NCBI RefSeq assembly: GCF_024790395.1
Contig: NZ_JAJISC010000001.1
Location: forward strand, 310,001 to 374,000
Origin: Halomonas dongshanensis
GTDB lineage: Bacteria; Pseudomonadota; Gammaproteobacteria; Pseudomonadales; Halomonadaceae
Direction: 5' to 3'
Length of the DNA stretch: 64,000 nucleotides
The notes beneath the pieces are model-generated. The model did no database searches, was not told the origin of the DNA, and saw nothing but the letters and a program-made list of their open reading frames with translations. Positions 8,377 through 16,601 of this stretch are shown here, in pieces (within the stretch, counting starts at the first letter, position 1; each line of letters begins with the position of its first letter). Made by a program: the position numbers and the translations under genes.

Positions 8377-9069
8377 ATGAAGTCACGCCATCGTAGTTTG
8401 TCGTCTCGCGTGGCACTCGAGATGACAGAAAAAATCTCATCCGGTGAGTACGCCGTTGGGGATCAGATCCCTGTTGAATCTCAGCTGATGCTGTCTTATA
8501 ACGTTAGCCGGAGCGTTGTAAGAGAGGCTATCGCGCTTTTGCGTTCAGAAGGACTGCTGCTTTCCCGGCAGGGAAAAGGAGTGTTTGTTGCGAGCAAAGA
8601 GAAATCCGTTTTAAAAATCAACGCCGATAAGTTGGGTGAAATTACTGAGATAATAGATATTCTCGAGCTTCGCCTGGGCGTTGAAGTAGAGTCTGCCGGC
8701 TTGGCGGCCGCTCGTCAGGATAAAACCGCCATCGCTCATGTTTTGAGTGTTCTTGAAAAAGCCGAAAATATTGATGATTTCGTGCGTAATCCACGCCAAC
8801 TCGACTTTGATTTTCATATGGCAATTGCATTGGCAAGTGGAAACAGCTACATGCCGAAGTTTCTTGACTTCATAGGCATGGTTATCATTCCCCCTAGCCA
8901 GTTGATTCACAACTGGCAGCCGATGCTGTCGCGCGACTACTTAAGCCGAATGCATGACGAACATAAAAATATTGCCGAAGCCATCAATAAGGGCGATATA
9001 GAGGCAAGTCGTCAAGCTATGCGGTTGCACTTGACCGAAAGCTTGAAACGGTACAAAGCGCTGCGCTAA
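8377..9069 (+). CDS. GntR-family transcriptional regulator, FadR/FCD subfamily
   Basis: About 230 residues with an N-terminal winged helix (LSSRVALEMTEKISSGEYAVGDQIPVESQLMLSYNVSRSVVREAIALLRSEG in overview) and a C-terminal FCD ligand domain containing DFHMAIALASGNSYM and the metal-binding His cluster (HDEHKNIAEAI and MRLHLTES). FCD regulators commonly sense small carboxylates, often the first substrate of the adjacent pathway. It lies last in the cassette on the same strand, so it probably represses the TRAP and enzyme genes. The ATG was preferred over a TTG at 8362 because the TTG is only one base from the AGAGAGG sequence; this choice is uncertain. Confidence 0.88.
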   Translation: MKSRHRSLSSRVALEMTEKISSGEYAVGDQIPVESQLMLSYNVSRSVVREAIALLRSEGLLLSRQGKGVFVASKEKSVLKINADKLGEITEIIDILELRLGVEVESAGLAAARQDKTAIAHVLSVLEKAENIDDFVRNPRQLDFDFHMAIALASGNSYMPKFLDFIGMVIIPPSQLIHNWQPMLSRDYLSRMHDEHKNIAEAINKGDIEASRQAMRLHLTESLKRYKALR

Positions 9070-9228
9070 GTTAGTGGCTCAAACGGTTCAGTCTCGAATG
9101 AGTGCCGGTCTCTTCGATATCAACGCGGCGACTGGTGTTTTGTATTTGGGGACGCCTTGCTTTAAGATCAGCGCGTTTTTTAACCCGGTCCGCTCTTTGC
9201 GAGAGCGACTACCAGGAGATAGGTAAAG

Positions 9229-10188
9229 ATGAGTCCCTCTACCGAAGGACCGCGCATTGTCGTGGCCGCGCTGTACAAGTTCGTCACCTTGGAAGATTTC
9301 GAAGCGCTGCGCGAGCCGCTGCGTCAAACCATGGTGGACAACGACGTCAAGGGCACACTGCTGCTCGCCCGAGAAGGCATCAACGGCACCGTCGCCGGTA
9401 CCCGCGAAGGCATCGATGCGCTGCTGGCTTGGCTGACCGCCGACCCGCGGTTGCACGACATCGACCACAAAGAGTCCTTCTGCGACGAGCCGCCGTTCTA
9501 TCGTACTAAGGTCAAGCTCAAAAAAGAGATCGTCACTCTAGGCGTACCCGGCATCGATCCCAACGATACCGTGGGGACTTACGTCGAGCCCGAGCAGTGG
9601 AACGCGCTGATCGACGACCCCGAGGTGCTGCTGATCGATACGCGTAACGACTACGAAGTGGCGATTGGCACCTTCGAAGGCGCCATCGACCCCAAGACCA
9701 CCACCTTTCGCGAGTTTCCCGAGTACGTGCGCGCGCAGTTCGACCCTGCCAAGCACAAGAAGGTGGCGATGTTCTGCACCGGCGGCATTCGCTGCGAAAA
9801 GGCCTCTAGCTTCATGCTCAAAGAGGGCTTCGAGGAGGTCTATCATCTCAAGGGGGGCGTACTCAACTACCTTGAGAAGGTGCCCGAGGCGCGCTCCAAG
9901 TGGCGCGGTGACTGCTTCGTTTTCGACAACCGAGTGACCGTGCGTCACGATTTGAGCGAAGGCGAGTTCGAGCAGTGTCACGCCTGCCGTATGCCGGTCT
10001 CGACGCTGGAAATGCAGTCACCGGACTACGTGCCCGGCATCAGCTGCCCCCACTGCATCGATTCGCTGCCCGAAAAGACCCGCGCAGCGGCGCGCGAGCG
10101 CCAGCGTCAGATCGAGCTTGCCAAGGCGCGTGGCGAGCCGCACCCCATCGGCCATGACCCGCGCGCCAAGGCAACCGCCGAGGCCTGA
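9229..10188 (+). CDS. trhO: tRNA uridine(34) hydroxylase, rhodanese-like
   Basis: TrhO (formerly YceA) hydroxylates uridine 34 of certain tRNAs in an oxygen-dependent reaction that leads to 5-methoxyuridine or cmo5U. The 319-residue protein has the family N-terminal domain ([20 protein letters not shown]), the central rhodanese domain with [16 protein letters not shown] near residue 135, and the active loop [12 protein letters not shown], with its cysteines at about 183 and 189. A C-terminal segment has paired cysteines (CHACRMP, CPHC) suggesting a zinc site. Base composition returns to GC-rich here, so this gene marks the right edge of the AT-rich cassette. Confidence 0.94.
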   Translation: MSPSTEGPRIVVAALYKFVTLEDFEALREPLRQTMVDNDVKGTLLLAREGINGTVAGTREGIDALLAWLTADPRLHDIDHKESFCDEPPFYRTKVKLKKEIVTLGVPGIDPNDTVGTYVEPEQWNALIDDPEVLLIDTRNDYEVAIGTFEGAIDPKTTTFREFPEYVRAQFDPAKHKKVAMFCTGGIRCEKASSFMLKEGFEEVYHLKGGVLNYLEKVPEARSKWRGDCFVFDNRVTVRHDLSEGEFEQCHACRMPVSTLEMQSPDYVPGISCPHCIDSLPEKTRAAARERQRQIELAKARGEPHPIGHDPRAKATAEA

Positions 10189-10262
10189 TCCCAGGCGGCG
10201 AGGTGCGTCTATTCGTGGAAGGAGTTTCCGCAGCCGCGACAAAGCGCGCCTTGGCGCGTTAT

Positions 10263-10300
10263 CCTGACGTTTTGACCGTATGAGCAGGGAGAACGTCAGG
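10263..10300. promoter_or_regulatory. 9-bp inverted repeat flanking the iclR-type start (probable operator)
   Basis: CCTGACGTT and AACGTCAGG are perfect arms separated by 20 bases. The right arm runs into the GTG start of the IclR gene, and a TTGACC -35-like hexamer lies between the arms. The position suits autorepression by the encoded regulator. Confidence 0.5.
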
Positions 10301-11133
10301 TGAGTGAAGGCAAGCGTAAATCGGTAGGCCGCCCCGCCGGTGCCGCTAAGGCAGCCGGTGGGCATAGCCAGTCGCTGGTGCGCGGATTGACGCTGCTGGA
10401 GTATCTGGCGCTGAGCCCGACGGGGCTGTCGCTGTCGGAGCTTGCCGAACGCGCAGCGCTCGCCCCCTCGACGACGCACCGCCTGCTTCAGGCGCTGCAG
10501 AGCCAGGGCTTCGTCACCCAGGAGAGCGAGCAGGGGCTGTGGCGCATCGACGTCAAGACCTTTCGCATCGGCAACAGCTTCCTCGAAGCGCGCGATTTCA
10601 TCGCCACCAGCCGCCCCTTTTTGCGGCGCCTTACCGCCGAGACCGGCGAAACCGCCAACCTTGGCATCCGCGATGGCGCGACCGCTGTCTTCCTCGCTCA
10701 GCACGAATCCCAACAGATGATGCGTATGATCACCCGCCTGGGCTCACGGGCACCGCTGCACGCCTCGGGCGTGGGCAAGGCGCTGCTGGCCTGGATGCCG
10801 GAGGACGAACGCACTCGACTGCTGGAAGGACGCACCCTGGAGCAGGTCACGGTCAACACCCTAGCCGACCCGCGCGCGCTGCTGAGCGATTTGGCCCACA
10901 TTCGCGCGCAGGGCTTCGCCTGCGACCGTGAAGAGCATGCCATTGGTCTGCACTGCGTGGCGGCGTGCGTGCACAGCGAGCACGGCATGCCGCTGGCAGC
11001 GATTTCGGTCTCGGGCCCTGCGGCGCGCATTCCCGAGGCGCGCCTTCTCGAACTCGGCGCGCGCGTGCGCGAACTCGCCGACGAGATCACCCAGCAGCTG
11101 GGCGGCCAACGCCCACCCACGCCGCACGCCTAA
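10300..11133 (+). CDS. IclR-family transcriptional regulator
   Basis: A 277-residue regulator with an N-terminal helix-turn-helix (LSLSELAERAALAPSTTHRLLQALQSQGFV in overview, residues about 45-75) and a C-terminal IclR effector domain (GETANLGIRDGATAVFLAQHES, HASGVGKALLAWMP, GLHCVAACVHSEHG). IclR proteins bind small aromatic or carboxylic effectors. The gene starts with GTG inside an inverted repeat, which suggests autoregulation. The YqaA-like gene follows after 6 bases and is probably cotranscribed, but no catabolic target is adjacent, so the regulated pathway is unknown. Confidence 0.92.
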   Translation: MSEGKRKSVGRPAGAAKAAGGHSQSLVRGLTLLEYLALSPTGLSLSELAERAALAPSTTHRLLQALQSQGFVTQESEQGLWRIDVKTFRIGNSFLEARDFIATSRPFLRRLTAETGETANLGIRDGATAVFLAQHESQQMMRMITRLGSRAPLHASGVGKALLAWMPEDERTRLLEGRTLEQVTVNTLADPRALLSDLAHIRAQGFACDREEHAIGLHCVAACVHSEHGMPLAAISVSGPAARIPEARLLELGARVRELADEITQQLGGQRPPTPHA

Positions 11134-11139
11134 TCTTCC

Positions 11140-11574
11140 ATGCTTAGCCTGTTTCTCGTGGCGCTGGCCAGTGCCACGCTATTGCCCGGTGGCTCGGAGC
11201 TGTGGCTAGCGCGGCTTTGGTGTGTCGGCGAGCCCGCCGTACTGCTTTGGTTAGTGGCCACGGCAGGCAATACCGCAGGGAGCATGATCAACGTCTGGAT
11301 GGGTCGCTATGCGCGACGCTTTCAGCAGAAGCGCTGGTTTCCCGCCTCACCCGCGAGCTTGGCACGTGCCGAGCGCTGGTATCACCGTTTTGGCGAAGCA
11401 AGTCTACTCTTATCATGGTTACCGATCATCGGCGATCCGCTGACGGTGTTGGCAGGTATCTTTCGCCTTTCTTGGTGGCGCACGCTTGCGTGGATCGTGG
11501 TAGCCAAGGGGGCGCGCTACGCCGTGGTGCTGGTGCTGGCCCAGCGCATGTTGGTGCCGCTGTGTACGGGATAG
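11140..11574 (+). CDS. YqaA-like small membrane protein (DedA/SNARE-associated superfamily)
   Basis: A 144-residue inner-membrane protein resembling E. coli YqaA of the DedA-related VTT superfamily. It shows LPGGSELWL near residue 16, AGNTAGSMINVWMGRY near residue 43 and the signature WLPIIGDPLTVLAGIFRL near residue 93, a re-entrant loop typical of the family. There are about four hydrophobic segments. DedA-type proteins are implicated in lipid or proton-coupled transport across the membrane; no specific role is assigned to YqaA. It follows the IclR gene by 6 bases. Confidence 0.82.
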   Translation: MLSLFLVALASATLLPGGSELWLARLWCVGEPAVLLWLVATAGNTAGSMINVWMGRYARRFQQKRWFPASPASLARAERWYHRFGEASLLLSWLPIIGDPLTVLAGIFRLSWWRTLAWIVVAKGARYAVVLVLAQRMLVPLCTG

Positions 11575-11792
11575 CGAGCGATACTGGGGATACGGCTACG
11601 GGGTAGGCATGTTACCCTTATCGGCTTTTCTGCAACGAAACGTTGCCGAAAAGCGTGCTGAAACGAGGCGCATTCCGATAAATGAGACGCCCAGCTGGAC
11701 GGTCGGCGGGGCGCACGAACAGCTGTGAATAGGTTGCATTAACCCTGCTAGCCGTTAGATTGAAGAAAACACTCGTAAATGGAGGTGGAAGT

Positions 11793-14186
11793 GTGACGTC
11801 AAAACGATTCTTCTCTGGGTTGGGCGTATGGCTAGCGCTAATGCTTGCCATATTCGCTGCGCCGGTCATGGCGCAGACGACCCTGACATCCGATGAGACC
11901 GCTGAAGCAAGCGCCGATGCGCCTGCCGAGCCGCACTCCTATCAGGCGCTGGCTGACCTGTTGGAAAACGAGCAGTCGCGGGCCGAGCTGATTCAGCTGC
12001 TGCGCAGCGAGGCCACGAGTCTGCCTGCCGAGCTCTCTCCTGAGGCCGCAGCCCAGGGCAGCGAGCTGGCGCCTGAAGACGTTTCTCTGCCGCGCCAGCT
12101 GGCTGAGCTGACTAGCCGCGTGGTCACCGACATTGGCGGTCAGGTAGAGCAGGCGGCCACCATCATTGGCGATATCTTTGCCTCCCAAGGCGAGGCGGGG
12201 GCATCCACCTTCGACTCTTCCGCTTTCATCCAGGCGGCCATCAACCTGGGTATCGTCATCGTTGCCACCTTCGTGCTGTTCTTCGTGCTGCGCCGCTTGG
12301 TTCAGCCGCTGTTCACCCGGGTGAGCAACTGGTCGCGCAATGGCGCGGGAATGACGCCGGTGCTACGGCTGATCTGCTGCGTCATCGTGGCCGCCATCGT
12401 CGATGTGTTGGTCGTGGGGCTGGCGTACGTCGGGGGTAACCTCATCGCTACCTTCGCCGTGGGCGAGACGGGCGAGCTTTCCACTCGTGCTTCGCTGTTC
12501 CTCAACGCCTTCTTGATCATCGAGCTGATGAAGGCAGCCATGCGCATGCTCTTCTCCTCTCGCTACGAGGGGCTGCGCCTGTTGCCCATTGCGGCTACCG
12601 AGGCCTCCTACTGGAACCGCTGGATTGCACGTTTGATCGGCATGGTCGGTTACGGCCTGATGGTCGCGGTACCGCTGGTCAACTTCTACGTTGCCGCTAG
12701 CGTCGGGCAGGCGCTGGGCACGCTGATCATGATCGTCGCCTTCATCTACGCGGTGGGCGTCGTATTGAAGAACCGCGTGCGTATTCGCGACAACATCTAC
12801 ACCACGGCGGGCAACAGCACCATGGTCGCCACGCGCGTCTCGCTGCAGCTTTTCGCTCGTACCTGGCACTTCTTCGCGCTGATCTACTTCCTCATGGTGT
12901 TCGTTCTGACGCTGACGCGTCCTGGCGACGCCTTGCCCTTCGTGCTGTTCGCAACGACCAAGACACTGATCGCAGTAGTGGTGGGCATTCTCGCTTCCAC
13001 TTTCCTGACCCAGACGATCGGTCGGCGTATCCACCTCTCAGACGATCTGCGGCGCAAGCTTCCGCTTTTGGAGCATCGCCTCAATAGCTACGTCCCCAAT
13101 GCCCTCCGCGTGCTGCGTACCATCATCCTGGTCGCCGTCATCATGGTGGTGCTGGATGCCTGGGGCGTCTTCAACATGGCGGGCTGGTACGCTTCCGAGC
13201 GTGGCGCCCTGATCATCGATCGCATCATCAGCATCGCGCTGATTCTAATCGTCTCGCTGGGTATTTGGCTGGCGCTGGCGAGCTTGATCGAGCATAAGCT
13301 CAACCCGGAAACCGGCGGCGGCGAGCCTTCGGCTCGGGCCAAGACGCTGTTGAGCCTGTTCCGTAACGCCTTGGCCATCGCCATGGTGACCATCACCGGC
13401 ATGATCCTGCTCTCCGAGATCGGCATCAACATCGGACCGCTGATCGCCGGTGCCGGTGTACTGGGTCTGGCCATCGGTTTTGGCGCCCAGAAGCTCGTTC
13501 AGGACGTGATCACTGGGGTCTTCATCCAGATCGAAAACGCCATGAACACGGGCGATGTGGTTACCCTGGCGGGTATCACCGGTACGGCGGAGCGCTTAAA
13601 TATTCGCTCGGTGGGGATCCGTGATCTCTCCGGTACTTACCACCTGATCCCCTTCTCTAGCGTTAGCACCGTCTCCAACTACATGCGCGAGTACGGCAAT
13701 CACGTGGGTGAGTACGGTATCGCTTACCGTGAGAGCATCGATGACGCCATCGAACAACTGCGCTTGGCCTACGAGGATCTCAAGGCAAGCCCGGATCATG
13801 GCTACAAGATTCTTGCCGATCTTACCGTGGCAGGCGTCACCAGCCTTGCCGACAGCTCGGTCAACATCCGTGTGGTGATCAAGACCACGCCGGGCGACCA
13901 GTGGGGCGTTGGGCGGGCCTACAACCGCTTGGTCAAGATGCGCTTCGACCAAGCCGGCATCGAGATTCCGTTCCCGCACACCACGCTCTACTTCGGCCAG
14001 GACAAGACCGGTTCCGCGCCGCCCGCCAACCTGCGTATCATGCAGCAGGACTTCACCATCGACGGCAGCCCTGCCGGACAGCCTAAAGCTGGTGATAGCG
14101 CGGTGGACGACCGATTTGATCCGCGCCGTAAGCTGAGTGGGCCGGAAGTGGAAGGCCACAACCTGCCCGACGACGAGGACGTCTGA
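11793..14186 (+). CDS. large mechanosensitive channel of the MscS family
   Basis: A roughly 797-residue inner-membrane channel that probably releases solutes on hypo-osmotic shock, relevant for a salt-adapted cell. A signal peptide (up to APVMAQ) and an acidic periplasmic region of about 130 residues come first, then many helices, then the MscS core: the pore helix AGAGVLGLAIGFGAQKLVQD and the beta domain (IENAMNTGDVVTLAGITGTAERLNIRSVGIRDLSG in overview), with an acidic C-terminal tail. The size and layout resemble MscK/YbdG-type large paralogues without matching them exactly. GTG at this position is preferred over TTG 11760 because GGAGGT precedes it by 6 bases and it places the signal peptide at the N-terminus. 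Confidence 0.88.
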   Translation: MTSKRFFSGLGVWLALMLAIFAAPVMAQTTLTSDETAEASADAPAEPHSYQALADLLENEQSRAELIQLLRSEATSLPAELSPEAAAQGSELAPEDVSLPRQLAELTSRVVTDIGGQVEQAATIIGDIFASQGEAGASTFDSSAFIQAAINLGIVIVATFVLFFVLRRLVQPLFTRVSNWSRNGAGMTPVLRLICCVIVAAIVDVLVVGLAYVGGNLIATFAVGETGELSTRASLFLNAFLIIELMKAAMRMLFSSRYEGLRLLPIAATEASYWNRWIARLIGMVGYGLMVAVPLVNFYVAASVGQALGTLIMIVAFIYAVGVVLKNRVRIRDNIYTTAGNSTMVATRVSLQLFARTWHFFALIYFLMVFVLTLTRPGDALPFVLFATTKTLIAVVVGILASTFLTQTIGRRIHLSDDLRRKLPLLEHRLNSYVPNALRVLRTIILVAVIMVVLDAWGVFNMAGWYASERGALIIDRIISIALILIVSLGIWLALASLIEHKLNPETGGGEPSARAKTLLSLFRNALAIAMVTITGMILLSEIGINIGPLIAGAGVLGLAIGFGAQKLVQDVITGVFIQIENAMNTGDVVTLAGITGTAERLNIRSVGIRDLSGTYHLIPFSSVSTVSNYMREYGNHVGEYGIAYRESIDDAIEQLRLAYEDLKASPDHGYKILADLTVAGVTSLADSSVNIRVVIKTTPGDQWGVGRAYNRLVKMRFDQAGIEIPFPHTTLYFGQDKTGSAPPANLRIMQQDFTIDGSPAGQPKAGDSAVDDRFDPRRKLSGPEVEGHNLPDDEDV

Positions 14187-14202
14187 CCCTCGATCGTCAT
14201 CC

Positions 14203-14230
14203 AGCGGGGCCGCCTTCGGGCGGCCCCGCT
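14203..14230 (+). terminator. GC-rich hairpin after the MscS gene
   Basis: A perfect 12-bp stem AGCGGGGCCGCC/GGCGGCCCCGCT closed by a TTCG tetraloop, 17 bases after the stop. There is no clear T-tract, but the stem is very stable. Confidence 0.7.
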
Positions 14231-14250
14231 GCGTTCGGGCGAGGAAAAAC

Positions 14251-14277
14251 TAATGTTGTGGCACGGCCTGCCGATAA
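14251..14277 (+). promoter_or_regulatory. sigma-28 (FliA) promoter of the flagellin gene
   Basis: An exact GCCGATAA -10 element (14270-14277) lies 11 bases after TAATGTTG (14251-14258), which matches the TAAAGTTT -35 in six of eight positions. Element sequence and spacing are those of late flagellar promoters, and the start codon is about 55 bases downstream. Confidence 0.88.
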
Positions 14278-14331
14278 GTTTTTCATAGGCGCTTTCCATC
14301 GACCCGATTTCAAGAGACGTGCACGACCGGC

Positions 14332-15147
14332 ATGTTCACCCTGGCGACCAATATCTCCTCGCTCGTGGCGCAGAAGCACCTGCGCGCCAGTCAGCAGGCC
14401 ATTCAGACTTCCATGCAGAGGCTCTCCTCTGGCCTGCGGATCAACAGTGCCAAGGACGACCCGGCGGGCCAGGCGATCGCCAACCGCATGGGCGCGCAAA
14501 TTCGCGGCATGCACCAGGCCATTCGCAACACCAACGACGGGATCTCGATGGTGCAGACCGCCGAAAGCACCCTCGACCAGATTAACGACAACCTGCAGCG
14601 CATCCGCGAGCTCACCGTGCAGGCGGGTAACGGCACCTACAACGCTCAGGACCTGCGCTCGATCCAGGACGAGATCGACCAGCGCCTGGAGGAGGTCGAC
14701 CGTCTCGCCGGGCAGAGCAATTTCAACGGCGTGGGGTTGATGGAGGAGAAGACCCTTAGTATCCAGGTGGGCGCCAACAGCGGTGATACCATCGGCGTGC
14801 GCATGGCCGCCATGAACGTCGACGCGCTGGGGCTTACCGGCTTCAACGTGCTCGACGGCGAGGCGACCGCAAAACCCACCGATCTGCTCGACGGTGCCAT
14901 CGGCACCCTCGACCGCCAGCGAAGCTATCTTGGCGCGGTGCAGAACCGCTTCGAGAGCGTGGTCGACGGGTTGGAAAACGGTATCGTCAATCTTTCCGCC
15001 GCCCAGTCGCGCATCCAAGACGCCGACTACGCCCGGGAAGTCTCCAACCTGATTCGCGCCCAGATCCTCCAGCAGGCGGGCATGGCGATCCTCGCTCAGG
15101 CCAACCAGCAGCCGAATCTCATCCTGCGGCTTCTAGACGGCCTGTAG
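14332..15147 (+). CDS. fliC: flagellin
   Basis: The major filament subunit, exported by the flagellar type III system. At 271 residues it is a minimal flagellin: the N-terminal D0/D1 helix (NISSLVAQKHLRASQQAIQ, RLSSGLRINSAKDDPAGQAIANRM) and the C-terminal D1/D0 (SRIQDADYAREVSNLIRAQILQQAGMAILAQANQ) are joined by only about 60 residues, so the surface D2/D3 domains are missing. A FliA promoter precedes it, but no other flagellar gene is in the window, so it is an orphan copy or the filament gene lies apart from the main cluster. The Shine-Dalgarno is weak (AAGAGA). A strong terminator follows. Confidence 0.93.
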   Translation: MFTLATNISSLVAQKHLRASQQAIQTSMQRLSSGLRINSAKDDPAGQAIANRMGAQIRGMHQAIRNTNDGISMVQTAESTLDQINDNLQRIRELTVQAGNGTYNAQDLRSIQDEIDQRLEEVDRLAGQSNFNGVGLMEEKTLSIQVGANSGDTIGVRMAAMNVDALGLTGFNVLDGEATAKPTDLLDGAIGTLDRQRSYLGAVQNRFESVVDGLENGIVNLSAAQSRIQDADYAREVSNLIRAQILQQAGMAILAQANQQPNLILRLLDGL

Positions 15148-15219
15148 CGCCCCGCCCTCGATTCATTCCAAGCCATTCTTTCCACGAGTCGTCCGGCAGA
15201 TCAGCGGGCTTGACCGTGT

Positions 15220-15258
15220 GCTCGCATTCCTTATCGGAATGCGTTGAGCGTTTTTTTT
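15220..15258 (+). terminator. rho-independent terminator after flagellin
   Basis: CGCATTCC/GGAATGCG with a 5-base loop, extended by GCT/AGC across a small bulge and followed by eight T. It sits in the 175-base gap between the flagellin and aminotransferase genes. Confidence 0.8.
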
Positions 15259-15323
15259 CGTTTGTGCTCCTCGGTTGAGGTTGGTTTGATAGCGCCAATC
15301 ACATAAGCCATGACGGAGACTCA

Positions 15324-16577
15324 GTGGCGATGGAACTTCCCCATATCAGCGCCTCCCTCGGCGTCGTCCACCCTATCTGCATCGCCCGCGGCAGCAATGC
15401 CGAAGTGTGGGACGAGGCAGGCAAACGCTATATCGACTTCATTGGTGGCATCGGCGTACTCAACCTGGGGCACTGCCATCCGGCGGTGGTCGAGGCGGTC
15501 AAAGGACAGGTCGAAACGCTGATGCACTCGGCGTTCAACGCCGTGCCCCATCGAGGCTATCTCGACGTTGCCGAAGCGCTGAGTCGTTTCGTGCCGCTCT
15601 CCTTCGACGTCACCTGCATGCTGACCAACAGCGGCGCCGAGGCGATGGAGAACGCCTTGAAAGTGGTGCGCGCAGCCACGGGCCGTCAAGCGGTTCTGGC
15701 CTTCGACGATGCCTTTCATGGACGTACCCTCGCGGCGCTTAACCTCAATGGCAAGGTCAAACCCTACAAGAGCCGCCTCGGTGCCCTGCCTGGCTCGGTC
15801 TACCATTTGCCGTTCCCAAGCCCAGATAACGACATCAGCGCCGAGCACGCCCTAGCCGCCATCGAGCGCGTGTTCGAAGTCGAGGTGCCCGCCGATGAGG
15901 TGGCCTGCGTCGTCGTCGAGCCCATTCAGGGCGAAGGCGGCTTTCGCCTGCTCTGCCCGCACTTTGCCAAGGCGCTGCGCGCGCTGTGCGACGAACACGG
16001 CATCGTACTGATCTGCGACGAGATTCAGTCAGGCTTCGGGCGTACGGGTAAGCGCTTCGGTTTCAGCCATTTAGGCATCGAGCCCGATATGCTGCTGATG
16101 GGCAAGAGCATGGCGGCGGGCCTGCCGCTCGCCGCGCTCGTGGGTCGCGCCGAGCTCATGGGGGCGCCGCCCAAAGGAGGGCTCGGCGGCACCTATTCAG
16201 GTAACCCCGCGGCCTGCGCCGCCGCGCTGACCGTCATGGAGCTCATGGGCGAGGCGCAGCTGGCCGCTTGGGGCAGCGCGCAAGAGACCGCTATCGTAGC
16301 CGCGCACGAACAGTGGCAGGCGCGCTTCCCCATGGTGGGCGCACTCACGGGTGTCGGCGCCATGCGCGGTATCGTCTTCGAGGACACCGCCAGCGCAACT
16401 GGCGCCGAGCACTTGGCAGCGCTTCTAAGCGCGGCTCGCGAAGAGGGCGCCTTGCTGATGCCCAGCGGTCGTCGGCGTAACGTGCTGCGCCTGTTACCGC
16501 CGCTGACCATGGAGCCCGAGGTGCTGGTCGAAGGGCTTGGCAAGATCGAACGTGCCCTGGCGACGCTGACGGTATGA
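15324..16577 (+). CDS. class III PLP aminotransferase, probable 2-aminoadipate/4-aminobutyrate type
   Basis: A 417-residue fold-type I, class III (omega-amino) transaminase of the GabT family. Visible features are the dimer-interface N-terminus, LTNSGAEAMENALK near residue 103 with the PLP phosphate loop, the EPIQGEGG motif near residue 203, the LICDEIQSGFGRTG strand with the PLP-binding Asp, and the Schiff-base Lys in LLMGKSMAAGLPLAA near residue 255. Sequence alone would give GABA transaminase, but its place ahead of ydiJ and hglS argues for conversion of 2-aminoadipate to 2-oxoadipate. The GTG was chosen because GGAG lies 5 bases before it; ATG 15330 is an alternative. Confidence 0.85.
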   Translation: MAMELPHISASLGVVHPICIARGSNAEVWDEAGKRYIDFIGGIGVLNLGHCHPAVVEAVKGQVETLMHSAFNAVPHRGYLDVAEALSRFVPLSFDVTCMLTNSGAEAMENALKVVRAATGRQAVLAFDDAFHGRTLAALNLNGKVKPYKSRLGALPGSVYHLPFPSPDNDISAEHALAAIERVFEVEVPADEVACVVVEPIQGEGGFRLLCPHFAKALRALCDEHGIVLICDEIQSGFGRTGKRFGFSHLGIEPDMLLMGKSMAAGLPLAALVGRAELMGAPPKGGLGGTYSGNPAACAAALTVMELMGEAQLAAWGSAQETAIVAAHEQWQARFPMVGALTGVGAMRGIVFEDTASATGAEHLAALLSAAREEGALLMPSGRRRNVLRLLPPLTMEPEVLVEGLGKIERALATLTV

Positions 16578-16601
16578 GTGCGAGGCCATAAGGTGCAAGG
16601 C

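Noticed and set aside
10244-10260. CGCGCC/GGCGCG hairpin after trhO considered as a terminator
   Set aside because: The loop is only two bases and no T-run follows; the stem is too weak to call.
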